Shown here: positions 9,102 to 19,475 of the stretch, piece by piece | How positions within the stretch are numbered: the stretch's first letter is position 1 | How the letters are laid out: the number at the start of each line of letters is the position of its first letter | Source: an uncultured Puniceicoccaceae bacterium | GTDB lineage: Bacteria; Verrucomicrobiota; Verrucomicrobiia; Opitutales; Coraliomargaritaceae | Reading direction: 5' to 3' | Length of the DNA stretch: 64,000 bases | Assembly: GCA_913044165.1 (NCBI GenBank) | Contig: CAJWMY010000001.1 | Span: 1-64,000 of the forward strand | The notes under the pieces: model-generated | The model's input: only the letters and a program-made list of their open reading frames with translations | What the model was told of the DNA's origin: nothing | Database searches by the model: none | Made by a program: the position numbers and the translations under genes

Positions 9102-9179
9102 GAAAACTTTTAATCATATGACTGTGAAGTAAATCGCAGGTATGGTTCTTAAATCATTAACAAAAAATTATAAATTATT

Positions 9180-9404
9180 ATGTTTGAAACAATATTAGCA
9201 GCAGCAGAAGTAGGCGGTATCACTGGATCTTTACAAGTGGCCGCTGCCGCATTAGGTGTACCGATTGGCATTGGATTGATTGGCTATAAAGCCTGTGAAT
9301 CAGTTGGTCGTAACCCTGAAGCATCTGGTAAGATTATCGTTCAGTCAATTTTATGTATGGCTCTAGTAGAAGCAGTACTTTTTATTGCAATTTTCTTATC
9401 TTAG
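9180..9404 (+). CDS. atpE: F-type ATP synthase Fo subunit c
   Basis: Subunit c (74 residues) is a two-helix hairpin that forms the rotor ring. The ion-binding carboxylate is Glu64 in MALVEAVLFIAIF. The cytoplasmic loop is GRNPEA (residues 43-48), the equivalent of the usual RQPE loop that contacts F1. The first helix is Gly/Ala-rich (AAALGVPIGIGLIGY). The residue after the Glu is Ala and there is no Gln/Ser/Thr/Tyr sodium signature, so a proton-type ring is expected. A 78-base spacer precedes it and a GC-rich hairpin follows it, as expected for the gene whose product is needed in most copies. Confidence 0.95.
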   Translation: MFETILAAAEVGGITGSLQVAAAALGVPIGIGLIGYKACESVGRNPEASGKIIVQSILCMALVEAVLFIAIFLS

Positions 9405-9416
9405 TTATTACTAATT

Positions 9417-9440
9417 GCCGCTGTGTATTTACACAGTGGC
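9417..9440 (+). terminator. Stem-loop between atpE and atpF
   Basis: GCCGCTGTGT (9417-9426), a 4-base loop ATTT and ACACAGTGGC (9431-9440) pair over 10 bases with one G-U, followed by ACTTTTATT. It is the strongest hairpin in the operon and lies directly after the c-subunit gene. The tail is only moderately U-rich, so it may be a leaky terminator or an RNA-stabilising 3' structure that raises atpE message over the rest. A GTG at 9423 lies inside the stem and is an unlikely start for atpF. Confidence 0.6.
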
Positions 9441-9449
9441 ACTTTTATT

Positions 9450-10091
9450 ATGTTAAAATCAATTCTATTTCTATTGTGTATAGCCGCAACGTTTAACCTT
9501 TCAAGCTTGGAGGTTCTCGGTGTAGATGTGTTGACAGAATCATCTTTAGAAGCCGTATCAGAGGGTGCAGAAGATGGAATGGTTGAAGCAATTGCTAAGA
9601 AATTTAAGGTTTCTTGGCCTACTTTAATTGCCCAAATGATCAATTTCTTAATTGTGGCATTTATTTTAAATAAATTTGCTATAAAGCCTATATTGAAAAC
9701 CTATGATGAGCGGCAGAAAAAAATTGCTGACGGCCTTCAATATGCTGAAGAAATGAGAGCACAATTGCTCGAAGCAGAAAAAGAACGGCATGAGAAAATA
9801 AAGGAGGCTGCAGCTGAAGCACAAAAAATCTTGCGTGAAGCCAGGGGGCAATCAAAAGCATTGTTGGAACAAAAGGTTCAAGAAGCTAGTTTACAGGCTG
9901 AATCACTTATTAGAAAAGCAGGAGAAGCTACAGAATTAGAGCGACAAAAAATGCTTACAGAAGTTAAGCAAGAAGTTGCTCGGCTAGTTGTTGAAACAAC
10001 AGCCAAAGTATTAGACAAGGAACTTTCAGTTTCAGATAGAGAAAAGTATGCTAATTCAGCTACTGATAACTTATCGCAATCACTTTCTTGA
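9450..10091 (+). CDS. atpF: F-type ATP synthase Fo subunit b
   Basis: Subunit b is the peripheral stalk. From the ATG at 9450 the protein has 213 residues, longer than the usual ~160 because of an N-terminal extension. A signal-peptide-like hydrophobic segment ([20 protein letters not shown]) is followed by an acidic region and then the true membrane helix ([20 protein letters not shown]). The conserved KPI.KT.DERQKKI follows, and then a long charged coiled coil ([17 protein letters not shown]). The GTG at 9423 would add nine residues but lies in a hairpin, so I prefer 9450. Only one b gene is present; there is no b'. Confidence 0.9.
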   Translation: MLKSILFLLCIAATFNLSSLEVLGVDVLTESSLEAVSEGAEDGMVEAIAKKFKVSWPTLIAQMINFLIVAFILNKFAIKPILKTYDERQKKIADGLQYAEEMRAQLLEAEKERHEKIKEAAAEAQKILREARGQSKALLEQKVQEASLQAESLIRKAGEATELERQKMLTEVKQEVARLVVETTAKVLDKELSVSDREKYANSATDNLSQSLS

Positions 10092-10111
10092 TTTAACTTA
10101 CTTTAATTTTT

Positions 10112-10504
10112 ATGAATCAAAGTGAAAAGATAAACAAACTAGCAAAACGCTTGATACAAGTATCGAGCGTTAATGATGAATTAGATACGGATAGTTTATG
10201 GGGGGGCATTATGAAGTTAAAAGAACAAGGCTTTAAGCATTTCTTGCCTTTACTGAAGATACTTAAGGTCAAAGTTGCACAAACAATGGCGCAGCAAACC
10301 TTAGAGGTTACCTCATCTTCTCCCCTTAGTGAATCAATGCTCGAATCTTTAGAAAAAAGTTTTACTCAAAAATATCAAAAATCAGTTAAGGTAAAATCGT
10401 TCATTGACCCAAGCTTAATTGGAGGTCTAAAAGTACGTATAGGCGACGATGTTTATGATGCATCGATTGCCGCTCAATTAAATCAAATCGCCAACGAAAT
10501 ATAG
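10112..10504 (+). CDS. atpH: F-type ATP synthase F1 subunit delta, short form
   Basis: The gene order (b, this, alpha) and the C-terminus identify the delta subunit, which joins the peripheral stalk to the top of F1. The C-terminal block [21 protein letters not shown] is the family signature, and [13 protein letters not shown] is the usual link before it. The protein is 130 residues against the usual ~175-180. The shortage is in the N-terminal helical bundle that binds the alpha N-termini, which is about half the normal size. The atpF stop lies 20 bases upstream and I see no frameshift remnant there, so the short form looks native. Confidence 0.85.
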   Translation: MNQSEKINKLAKRLIQVSSVNDELDTDSLWGGIMKLKEQGFKHFLPLLKILKVKVAQTMAQQTLEVTSSSPLSESMLESLEKSFTQKYQKSVKVKSFIDPSLIGGLKVRIGDDVYDASIAAQLNQIANEI

Positions 10505-10517
10505 AATTTTAAAAAAT

Positions 10518-12062
10518 ATGAGCTCAATAGTTGAACAAATAGAAAAAGAAATCGCTAATTTTAAAGCGGGTGTAGTAAAGAAGAATGTCGGACGCATTGT
10601 CTCAATTGCTGACGGTGTTGCAAAGCTTGAAGGATTATCGGAGGTCATGTACAATGAAATGTTAGACTTCGGAAATGGGGTGACTGGCTTAGCGCTTAAC
10701 TTAGAAGAAGATGGAGTTGGGTGTGTTATACTCGGAGATTATTCAAATCTCAAAGAAGGCGATGAAGCTAGTACTACGGGCAAGCTTTTATCGGTGCCAG
10801 TTGGTAAAGGATTACTCGGGCGCGTTGTAGACGCAATCGGTAGTCCCGTTGATGGGAAGGGCCCAATTAAAGCAGAGAAAAATTACCCAGTGGATCAAAT
10901 TGCTCCTGGGATTATTCCTAGGAAGTCAGTAGACCAACCATTGCAAACAGGCATTATGGCGGTTGACTCTATGATTCCAATTGGGAGGGGTCAGCGGGAG
11001 TTAATTATTGGTGACCGCTCAACTGGTAAGACAACCATAGCCATTGATACAATCATTAACCAGGCTAAAATCAATAACCAGCATCGGAAAGAGGATGGCT
11101 CTTTTGAGGAAGGCTTTCGTCCAGTTTATTCAATTTATGTGGCGGTTGGGCAAAAAAATTCTAATGTTGCCAGAACAATTAATGTTTTAGAAAAAGCTAA
11201 TGCAATGGAATTCACTACTATAGTGACGGCACCAGCTGCTGATAATCCAGCTAATCAATATATTGCTCCTTTCTCAGGTGCCTCTATGGGAGAATACTTC
11301 ATGCATAATGGAATGGATGCCTTAATAGTTTATGATGATTTATCTAAACAAGCTGTAGCATACAGACAAATTTCATTAATTTTAAAACGCCCATCAGGTC
11401 GAGAAGCCTATCCGGGCGATGTATTCTATCTTCATTCTCGGCTACTTGAACGTTCAGCTCGTGTAAATGAAGCTAATGGAAATGGATCATTAACGGCACT
11501 GCCAATTATTGAAACACAAGCGGGAGATGTTTCTGCTTATATTCCAACCAATGTAATTTCTATTACAGATGGTCAGGTCTTTCTTGAAACAGATTTATTT
11601 AACCAAGGCATCAGGCCAGCCATCTCTGTTGGTTTATCGGTTTCTCGTGTAGGTTCAGCAGCTCAGATAAAAGCGATCAAGAAAGTAGCAGGTAAAGTTA
11701 AATTACAATTGGCACAATTTAGAGAATTGGCAGCATTTGCTCAATTCGGGTCTGACCTCGATGCTAAAACAAAGGCACAATTAGATCGGGGAGCGCGGGT
11801 AGTCGAGTTATTCAAGCAGACTGCGTTTAATCCAATTCCTGTTGAAGTTCAGGCCTCTTTAATTTGGGCAGTTCAAAATGGATACTTTGATGCAATCGGA
11901 GTAGCTTCGGTTGTATCTGCCACATCAAATCTTAGGGAATTTTTAGAATCTAGAGGAGCTTCGGTTATGGATCAAGTTCGTAGCGAAAAGCAACTTTCAG
12001 ACTCGATCGAAGAGTCCCTATCGGCCTTGATTAAGGAGTGGGAGACTACTTTCAACAAATAA
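10518..12062 (+). CDS. atpA: F-type ATP synthase F1 subunit alpha
   Basis: Full-length alpha subunit (514 residues). It forms the non-catalytic nucleotide sites of F1. The P-loop is GDRSTGKT (residues 165-172), where most homologues have GDRQTGKT, so the usual Gln is Ser. After the P-loop, an insertion ([17 protein letters not shown], about residues 183-199) precedes [14 protein letters not shown], similar to the longer loop seen in mitochondrial and alphaproteobacterial alpha subunits. The catalytic Arg region ([16 protein letters not shown]) is intact. It begins 13 bases after atpH with no Shine-Dalgarno. Confidence 0.96.
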   Translation: MSSIVEQIEKEIANFKAGVVKKNVGRIVSIADGVAKLEGLSEVMYNEMLDFGNGVTGLALNLEEDGVGCVILGDYSNLKEGDEASTTGKLLSVPVGKGLLGRVVDAIGSPVDGKGPIKAEKNYPVDQIAPGIIPRKSVDQPLQTGIMAVDSMIPIGRGQRELIIGDRSTGKTTIAIDTIINQAKINNQHRKEDGSFEEGFRPVYSIYVAVGQKNSNVARTINVLEKANAMEFTTIVTAPAADNPANQYIAPFSGASMGEYFMHNGMDALIVYDDLSKQAVAYRQISLILKRPSGREAYPGDVFYLHSRLLERSARVNEANGNGSLTALPIIETQAGDVSAYIPTNVISITDGQVFLETDLFNQGIRPAISVGLSVSRVGSAAQIKAIKKVAGKVKLQLAQFRELAAFAQFGSDLDAKTKAQLDRGARVVELFKQTAFNPIPVEVQASLIWAVQNGYFDAIGVASVVSATSNLREFLESRGASVMDQVRSEKQLSDSIEESLSALIKEWETTFNK

Positions 12063-12092
12063 TATTTTCTGCTTTATATCAATAATGATTTC

Positions 12093-12983
12093 ATGGCAAA
12101 TTTAAGAGATATTCGAAGGCGAATTAAGTCGGTAAAAAATACCCGGCAAATTACTCGTGCAATGCAACTGGTTTCTTCCTCAAAGATGAAGCGAGCCCAA
12201 GATTCAGCCATAGCGGGGAGGCCTTATGCACTACTGCTTGCAAATATGTTAAATACAGTCGGGAATGCCTTTAAAATATCAGGTGATTGTATAGAACATC
12301 CTTTCTTCAAAAAACAAGATGTGAAAAGGCGCGGAATTATAATTTTATCATCAGATAAAGGGCTTTGCGGCCCATTAAATACAAATTTATTTCGCTTAAT
12401 CATGGATCAAGTATCGGGCGATGCTAGTTTCTTTACCGTTGGTAGAAAAGCTTCTCAGTTTACTGCGAGAGAGGGGCTTGACCAGAAAGGAGCTTACGGG
12501 ATTTCAGATAAAGCCAAGCCAAGGGAAGTCGCTCCTTTAGTTGATGCAGCAATTAATGCCTTTAAGCTGGGAGAAATCGATAGTCTAGAGATTGCTTATC
12601 CAAGCTTTGTGAATGTTTTAGTTCAGGAGCCTATTATTTTGCCTATATTACCAATACTTGATTTAGATAGTATGCTTGATCAGTTAAAGAGGAAAATAAA
12701 AGGAAATACCGATGAAAAAAATAATGAGGCAAGAGAGATTGCTTTTGAGCCCACAGTCGAAATAATTTTAGAAAATTTACCCGAGCGTTACGTAGAGTTT
12801 ATGATTTATCAAATGATTTTAGAATCAAGAGCATCCGAGTACTCTGCGCGGATGGTAGCAATGAAATCAGCGACAGATAATGCATCTAAATTAGTAGATT
12901 CTCTTACGCTTGATTATAATAAAGCGCGGCAAGCGGCTATTACCCAAGAAATTTTAGAAATTGCAGCCGCTTCGGCTGCGTAA
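12093..12983 (+). CDS. atpG: F-type ATP synthase F1 subunit gamma
   Basis: Gamma is the central rotor shaft. The 296 residues match the family. The N-terminal helix is [20 protein letters not shown], with [10 protein letters not shown] next, both signature segments. The middle domain includes [17 protein letters not shown]. The C-terminal helix contains [20 protein letters not shown], the conserved motif that runs into the catalytic core, and the tail [15 protein letters not shown]. It sits between alpha and beta, 30 bases after atpA. Confidence 0.95.
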   Translation: MANLRDIRRRIKSVKNTRQITRAMQLVSSSKMKRAQDSAIAGRPYALLLANMLNTVGNAFKISGDCIEHPFFKKQDVKRRGIIILSSDKGLCGPLNTNLFRLIMDQVSGDASFFTVGRKASQFTAREGLDQKGAYGISDKAKPREVAPLVDAAINAFKLGEIDSLEIAYPSFVNVLVQEPIILPILPILDLDSMLDQLKRKIKGNTDEKNNEAREIAFEPTVEIILENLPERYVEFMIYQMILESRASEYSARMVAMKSATDNASKLVDSLTLDYNKARQAAITQEILEIAAASAA

Positions 12984-13014
12984 AAATGCACATTATTCAA
13001 TTAGAGTTTAATAA

Positions 13015-14445
<1,431 letters not shown>

Positions 14446-14454
14446 TTTGATCTG

Positions 14455-14874
14455 ATGGCTCTTAAGTTAGAAATAATTTCACCCCAAGAATCGGTTTTAT
14501 CTGCTGAGGCAAAAGAAGTTATCCTTCCTACTAAAATGGGAGAAGTTGGCTTGTTGAATGGCCATGTTCCTATAATTACAGAGTTAGAATTAGGATTGCT
14601 TAAGTTAATTAATGATAGAGACGAGCACGTTTATGTTATCAAAGGTGGCTATGCCCAAGTTATTTCAGATACAATTTCCGTTTTAACGGATGAAGCGCTA
14701 AAAAGTACAGATATTGATGGAGCAAAGCTTAAATCTCAACGCAGTGCTTTAGAAAAAGAATTGCAGGCGATAGAAAAATCAAGTGATGAAGGTTCTGATA
14801 ATCAGACTAAGCGTATAGTTGAATCTTTGAATTTTTGTCATTTACAAGAGCGTCTATTAGACCATCGAAGATAA
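14455..14874 (+). CDS. atpC: F-type ATP synthase F1 subunit epsilon
   Basis: Epsilon (139 residues) is the rotor-foot and regulatory subunit. The beta-sandwich is recognisable from LEIISPQESVLSAEAKEVIL, GEVGLLNGHVPIITEL and YVIKGGYAQVISDTISVLTD. The C-terminal helical region is Lys/Glu rich and ends QERLLDHRR. It begins 9 bases after atpD and closes the operon. Its last 37 bases overlap the 3' end of coaX on the other strand. Confidence 0.92.
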   Translation: MALKLEIISPQESVLSAEAKEVILPTKMGEVGLLNGHVPIITELELGLLKLINDRDEHVYVIKGGYAQVISDTISVLTDEALKSTDIDGAKLKSQRSALEKELQAIEKSSDEGSDNQTKRIVESLNFCHLQERLLDHRR

Positions 14875-15632
14875 GCTTCCGCGAGCCCAATTAGGGTAAT
14901 AGCATCAACAAATTTAGTTTTGTTAACCCAATCATGAGTTAGGTTAGCGATGCTCCCACCTGTAGATAGTACAACAGGCGTACTTTTAGTTCTTTTTTCA
15001 AGTGAACTAGAAACATGCTCTAGCAAGGAGCTTACCATGCCAGAAAACCCTATAGATACTCCTAGTTCCATGGCTTCTTTTGTCGAACGTCCGTAGCCAT
15101 GCATAGAATCTGATAAATTCATTTGACTGTCGAAAAGGTCTAATTTTGGCAATAGGGCAGTTTGTTCACTTAAATAATTAGACATTAATCTAAAGCCTGG
15201 AGCAATGATACCCCCTTCGTACCCGTTAGCAGTAACAACATCCAAAGTGATTGCAGTGCCTAAATCTATTATAATGCTAGGTAGCGAGTAGTATGTTTGT
15301 GCGGCAATTGCATTGGCAATACGATCATGCCCAATTTCTTCAGGCTTAGGATAAGCTAAGTTTAGGCCATACGTTGTTTTATCAGTTAATTGAAACAAAG
15401 GAAATCCTGTAGGGAGGAGGGAAGCTAGTCGTCCACAGAGTTCTGGCACAACGGAGCAAAAAGCTGCTGCTTTAAGAGAATGTTTTTGAATTAAATGTTC
15501 AAATACGGAAAAAAAATGTTCATTTTCTTTCAGCGTATTGGTTGCTAGGGACCCCATGTCAAAAACAGAAATACCTTCAATTACAGCGTAATTGATATTT
15601 GTATTACCGATATCTATGGAAAGTATTTTCAT
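14838..15632 (-). CDS. coaX: Type III pantothenate kinase
   Basis: CoaX phosphorylates pantothenate, the first step of CoA synthesis, and differs from CoaA in being insensitive to CoA feedback. The 264 residues fit. The ASKHA-fold motifs are phosphate-1 DIGNTN (6-11), the pantothenate-binding HDRIANA, the phosphate-2 DLGTAITLDVV, and GGIIAPGF. A BirA-CoaX pair is common in bacteria and the two are linked in Bordetella-type fusions; here the birA stop and coaX start overlap by one base (TAATG). The 3' end overlaps atpC by 37 bases tail to tail. Confidence 0.9.
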   Translation of the reverse strand: MKILSIDIGNTNINYAVIEGISVFDMGSLATNTLKENEHFFSVFEHLIQKHSLKAAAFCSVVPELCGRLASLLPTGFPLFQLTDKTTYGLNLAYPKPEEIGHDRIANAIAAQTYYSLPSIIIDLGTAITLDVVTANGYEGGIIAPGFRLMSNYLSEQTALLPKLDLFDSQMNLSDSMHGYGRSTKEAMELGVSIGFSGMVSSLLEHVSSSLEKRTKSTPVVLSTGGSIANLTHDWVNKTKFVDAITLIGLAEAYLRWSNRRSCK

Positions 15633-16630
15633 TAAATCAAAGTTACATCTCCAGAGTAAACAGTCTGAAGCGCACCATTTGCAATTTTAATTTGAAGAGC
15701 CCCTTCCGAATTAATGCCCATTCCAATCCCCGCCAATGGCCTTCCATTTTCTAAGAGCGAAAGCTCTTTCCCCTTAAGAAAATCTAATTCATTCCAAGCC
15801 ACAACAAGAGGCTCACTAGGCCGATTGAGCAAACATTTTTCATAAGCGCGGACCGTTGCGGAAATCATCTCAATAGTAGTTAAGTTCATGTCTAAATTTT
15901 TTTTTGATTCGGCCTTAAGGCTTGTGGCAATATTTCGTATGTTTTTAGGCTCGGTCCGCAAGTCTGTGTTAATGTTTAATCCGAATCCAAAGATAATACT
16001 TTGGATTCGGTCTTGGTCTATCCGAGCTTCGGTAAGCATTCCCGCGAATTTTTTACTTCTACAATAGAGGTCATTTGGCCACTTTACCATTAATGGTAGA
16101 TTTGGAAGAATTCTTTTTAAGCTACGACAAATTTCTATACCAGCCCACAAGGTAAAACTTTGTAGTTTTTTGGGGGATTTATTTGGCGAAAACATTAAAG
16201 AAGCGTACAAGTTTTTATTGGACTCACTCTGCCATTTTCTTCCAAGGCGTCCCTTGCCCCTTGTTTGCTTTATTCCAATAACGCAAAAAGGCGTAGAGAC
16301 TCCATTCGAAAATAAACGCTCCGATTGTAAATTTGTACTATCAACTGTATTGTAAAAATAAATAGGAATTGGATTTTTGTAGATTAGGCTATAATAGTTA
16401 AGTAAAGTAGGATTAAGGTTTCCAGGGACATTTTCTAAAGTATAACCTCGCTTTGAAGCGGCATTAATCTTAAACCCTTCACTTTTTAATCGCTCTACCT
16501 TTGTATGTACGGTGGTTCTAGAGTATCCTAATTTTTCCCCAATTAGTGTTCCTGAAACCGGAGTATCTGACTCTATTAATGTCTTAAGAATTTCAGTTAG
16601 TCCTCGGTCTTCTTGGATTGGAATATTCAT
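15632..16630 (-). CDS. birA: Bifunctional biotin ligase / biotin operon repressor BirA
   Basis: BirA activates biotin with ATP and attaches it to carboxyl-carrier proteins. The N-terminal ~60 residues form a winged helix (LIGEKLGYSRTTVHTKVERL), so it is a class II ligase that probably also represses biotin genes. The catalytic domain has the biotinoyl-AMP loop QTRGKGRLGRKWQS, then VKWPNDLY and KFAGMLTEA, with the C-terminal SH3-like cap ending GDVTLI. I set the start at the ATG at 16630, 7 bases after the nadC stop. A longer frame to 16708 would overlap nadC by 70 bases and add residues unlike the family. It is translationally coupled to coaX. Confidence 0.9.
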   Translation of the reverse strand: MNIPIQEDRGLTEILKTLIESDTPVSGTLIGEKLGYSRTTVHTKVERLKSEGFKINAASKRGYTLENVPGNLNPTLLNYYSLIYKNPIPIYFYNTVDSTNLQSERLFSNGVSTPFCVIGIKQTRGKGRLGRKWQSESNKNLYASLMFSPNKSPKKLQSFTLWAGIEICRSLKRILPNLPLMVKWPNDLYCRSKKFAGMLTEARIDQDRIQSIIFGFGLNINTDLRTEPKNIRNIATSLKAESKKNLDMNLTTIEMISATVRAYEKCLLNRPSEPLVVAWNELDFLKGKELSLLENGRPLAGIGMGINSEGALQIKIANGALQTVYSGDVTLI

Positions 16631-16637
16631 GGCATTG

Positions 16638-17552
16638 TTACTCCCAATCAAGCCCGATATCAACCCATTGACTTTGATGGATAGGTGCTCCGGTAGAAAT
16701 AAAATCAAGCCCGAGATTTTTTATTCTAGGCAGGATGTCTAAGGTGACGCCTCCGCTTGCTTCTACATATGCTTGATTTTTTATTAAAGAAATAGCCGCT
16801 TTTAGCTGTTCTATTGAAAAATTATCTAGTAAGACGCAATCAGCTCCCGCGGAGAGCGCCAAATCAATTTGTTCTAGGTTATCTACCTCAATATGAATGG
16901 GAGTATTCGGAAATTTCTTTTGCAAATCGTCTATTTCTTTTGTATCAGATTTAAGAGAAGCAAGGTGATTATCTTTAATCATTATTCTGTCAAATAAACC
17001 ATATCGGTGGTTAAATCCTCCTCCACAAGTAAAGGCGTATTTTTCTAACATTCGAAATAGGGGTGTTGTTTTACGCGTATCTAGTAGACGGGTAGACGAG
17101 CCTTTTAAGCAATCAGTAAAGCGTTTGGTATTACTAGCAATACCGCTCAAATATTGTAAAAAATTAAGTATAATCCGTTCAGCACTTAATAGTGAAGATG
17201 CTGGTCCTTTTATTACCCCAAATTCTGAACTATCAGAAACATAATCACCATCGCTAATAAAGCTCTCAAATATTAAATTTGGATCATATGTCTTGAGAAT
17301 CATGGGAATTAGTTTAACGCCACACGCAATGCATGGAGTCCTTGCTACTATTAGTGCGCTTCCATGCTTTAAGCTTGAAATAAGATCGGAGCTTAAATCT
17401 TGAAGGGTGTTGGATTCCCTAAAGCGTAAAAGCCCCAGCCCTCCCAAATCTTCTTTTTTTGAAAGAGTTATTATGTGCTCAAGATAGTTTGTATCCAAGC
17501 TACCCCAGTTTAATTTTTGACTCAATTGTGATTTTGAGAAACGTGATGACAT
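16638..17552 (-). CDS. nadC: Nicotinate-nucleotide pyrophosphorylase (quinolinate phosphoribosyltransferase)
   Basis: NadC converts quinolinate and PRPP to nicotinate mononucleotide with loss of CO2 in de novo NAD synthesis. The 304 residues are slightly longer than the usual ~285. The key block is LDTRKTTPLFRMLEKYAFTC followed by GGGFNHRYGLFDRIMIKDNH, which binds the substrates. The barrel continues with IHIEVDNLEQIDLA, VLLDNF and EASGGVTLDILPRI. The gene lies between gmk (53 bases upstream) and birA (7 bases downstream). nadA and nadB are not in the window. Confidence 0.93.
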   Translation of the reverse strand: MSSRFSKSQLSQKLNWGSLDTNYLEHIITLSKKEDLGGLGLLRFRESNTLQDLSSDLISSLKHGSALIVARTPCIACGVKLIPMILKTYDPNLIFESFISDGDYVSDSSEFGVIKGPASSLLSAERIILNFLQYLSGIASNTKRFTDCLKGSSTRLLDTRKTTPLFRMLEKYAFTCGGGFNHRYGLFDRIMIKDNHLASLKSDTKEIDDLQKKFPNTPIHIEVDNLEQIDLALSAGADCVLLDNFSIEQLKAAISLIKNQAYVEASGGVTLDILPRIKNLGLDFISTGAPIHQSQWVDIGLDWE

Positions 17553-17605
17553 CAGAGAATATTAAATAAAAAGCCAAGACTTGAATTTTAACGGTAATAT
17601 CATAA

Positions 17606-18199
17606 TCAGGCAGTTACCTTTTCAAAAATAGAGCACATTGTAGAGAGATCGCTTTCTTTAGTTGAGCTGCTTATAATATGGTCGTAAAATTTATCTTGCT
17701 TTATTTCGTCTTCTGCCACTTTGAGCCTACGCTCAATCTCTATATTAGAATCAGTGCCTCTCATTTGCATACGCCCTTTAAGAATCTCTAAGGAAGGGGG
17801 CATAATAAAAATTGTAACAATCTGCCCAGTTAATGCGGGATCTAAAATAGCTTTTTCTTTAATGGTTTTTGCTCCCTGAACATCAATATTTAGAAGGCAA
17901 TTATGACCTTGTAAAATAGGCGAGATAATCGCCTTTTTTTCTGTTCCATAATGATGATTATGAACTTGTGCGTATTCATAAAAAGCTTCGTTTGAAATTT
18001 TATTTTTAAAATCACTAGTGGATAAAAAATGATAGTCGCTCCCGTTAATTTCGCCAAGGCGGGGAGGACGTGTAGTGGAAGTAATAATTCGGTGAATGGA
18101 TTTGTTTTTAATCAAGCCATTACAAATAGTAGTTTTCCCACTTCCGGCAGGGCCAGAAATGATGAATAAAAAGCCTTTATTTTTATTCAAAGAAGGCAT
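17606..18199 (-). CDS. gmk: Guanylate kinase
   Basis: Gmk phosphorylates GMP to GDP. The 197 residues fit. The P-loop is ISGPAGSGKTTI, followed by the GMP-binding ITSTTRPPRLGEINGSDYHF, EYAQVHNHHYGT, and LLNIDVQGAKTIKE (Walker B and the lid region RGTDSNIEIERRL). All catalytic residues appear intact. It starts one base after the upstream membrane-protein stop (18201), so the two are coupled. Confidence 0.94.
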   Translation of the reverse strand: MPSLNKNKGFLFIISGPAGSGKTTICNGLIKNKSIHRIITSTTRPPRLGEINGSDYHFLSTSDFKNKISNEAFYEYAQVHNHHYGTEKKAIISPILQGHNCLLNIDVQGAKTIKEKAILDPALTGQIVTIFIMPPSLEILKGRMQMRGTDSNIEIERRLKVAEDEIKQDKFYDHIISSSTKESDLSTMCSIFEKVTA

Positions 18200-18200
18200 T

Positions 18201-18737
18201 TTAATAATTTATGGCTATCCAAACTAAAAAGCCGCCGTAATGTAGTAATATGTAAGCAAGTATTTTCACCCGTATTGCTTTATTGTAAAACCAAATGATT
18301 AGATCTCTCATTAAATAGGGACTAGCCCCTAAAACAAATACAAAGATAATCATAAAATAAACAAAGGCTACTAGAAAAAGACGTTCAGCTGGGGCCTGCA
18401 TAAACGCTGCTTGGAGCAAAACGTCTGCCGAAAGTAAAACTAAACCAGCAAAGGCACGGACACCTAAAAAGTCTGGAACAAAATAAAAGGAAGCCAAAGT
18501 AATCACAAGAAAAAGAGCCATTAAAAGCATTTTGTAGTCACCGAAATCTGAAGCACCTAGATTATAAATTCGAAAAGAAAACCAAGACATAGCAAGCCCC
18601 ATTAAAATAATGGTTGCGCGCTTTGATCTAGGAAAGGCAGTTAGATATTTTTTTAAGGTAGCAAACTTAAAAAGCAAGCTTACCCCAAAAACAATTAAGC
18701 TTATGCCTGTAACTAAAGTTGCAAAAAAAAGAGACAT
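18201..18737 (-). CDS. Multi-span membrane protein, function unknown
   Basis: A 178-residue protein with about five to six hydrophobic spans (roughly residues 3-25, 42-60, 68-86, 95-115, 118-140 and 155-175). The only charged stretches are the short loop KKYLTAFPRSKRAT and the loop FYNKAIRVK. No enzyme motif is visible and I cannot assign a family. It directly precedes gmk with a one-base gap, so it heads a minus-strand operon with gmk-nadC-birA-coaX. Nothing in the sequence ties its role to nucleotide metabolism. Confidence 0.65.
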   Translation of the reverse strand: MSLFFATLVTGISLIVFGVSLLFKFATLKKYLTAFPRSKRATIILMGLAMSWFSFRIYNLGASDFGDYKMLLMALFLVITLASFYFVPDFLGVRAFAGLVLLSADVLLQAAFMQAPAERLFLVAFVYFMIIFVFVLGASPYLMRDLIIWFYNKAIRVKILAYILLHYGGFLVWIAINY

Positions 18738-18817
18738 AGATTTTAAATAAAAGCTTTTTAGAGAAAGGGTCGAACACTATTTCTTTGATTTGCATTTTGT
18801 TTTTATAAAACAAAGAC

Positions 18818-19459
18818 TTAAGATTTTCTATATTTTTTTAAAATAGCGCTAATATTGTCTTCAACCCGGAAAGAAAGTTCAGCCCAGGCTTTTAATTTTG
18901 CCTGCGTAATATTTTTATAAACTGCTCTTTTGCTAATCTCAATCTCATGAGCTATTTCTAATTCAGATTGATTCTTTAGTAATCCATTAAGGATTTTGAT
19001 CCGGTTGAAGTTCCATCGGAGAGTTGATGACCAAAGAATTTCGATGGAGGGTAATAAAATTTTATCTAAGGGTTTAGAAAAACCATTTATGCTTAAATAT
19101 GGACCTAACTTTAAATGCTTATCTAGCCCGCTTTCGGCGAATCTCATGGCAGTTCCCTTTATGTTTACCGCCATAATAGGGTTTATAGGTGTATCAACGG
19201 TACCAATGCCAATAGAAAAATGTAGCTCTCTTGGGAACAATACTTCTCTTAATTGAAATAAGTTCTGGATTAAATATGTACCCGAGCTGAAAATACCTTG
19301 ATAGTAATCATTTTGGGTTCTTGAGTAAGGCGAAACAAGTTGGTTAGAAATTTTTGGTTGGCTAATAATTTCACTCTGAACATCGTCTGGTAAATCATTA
19401 TTAAGCCTATTAGTAGGCAAAATTTTAAACACAACAATAGGGTAGAGTTGTACACTCAT
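18818..19459 (-). CDS. SatD-like regulator with C-terminal helix-turn-helix
   Basis: A 213-residue protein resembling the SatD family (PF16264). The N-terminal domain has the pattern expected from SatD: a start equivalent to the xITGDIxxSR motif but degenerate (YPIVVFKILPTNRLNND), then a YSRTQNDYYQGIF block matching the RGDEFQGL-type motif, then FPRELHFSIGIGTVDT. The last is the most family-like, and GTAMRFAESGLD follows. The C-terminal ~55 residues form an HTH (LEIAHEIEISKRAVYKNITQAKLKA) like sigma-70 region 4. The proposed catalytic-type Asp of the N-terminus is missing, suggesting a DNA-binding rather than nucleotide-binding role. Three identical-type operators lie just upstream (19476-19600). 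Family assignment is from memory and moderate. Confidence 0.6.
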   Translation of the reverse strand: MSVQLYPIVVFKILPTNRLNNDLPDDVQSEIISQPKISNQLVSPYSRTQNDYYQGIFSSGTYLIQNLFQLREVLFPRELHFSIGIGTVDTPINPIMAVNIKGTAMRFAESGLDKHLKLGPYLSINGFSKPLDKILLPSIEILWSSTLRWNFNRIKILNGLLKNQSELEIAHEIEISKRAVYKNITQAKLKAWAELSFRVEDNISAILKKYRKS

Positions 19460-19475
19460 AATACTTTATTATTAA

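Noticed and set aside
9180..9404. Sodium-type c-ring
   Set aside because: The residue after Glu64 is Ala and the Gln and Thr/Tyr ligands of sodium rings are absent, so a proton ring is more likely.
18796..18814. Terminator of the SatD-like gene
   Set aside because: TTTGTTTT/AAAACAAA is a perfect stem but purely A/T with no T-run after it on the minus strand.
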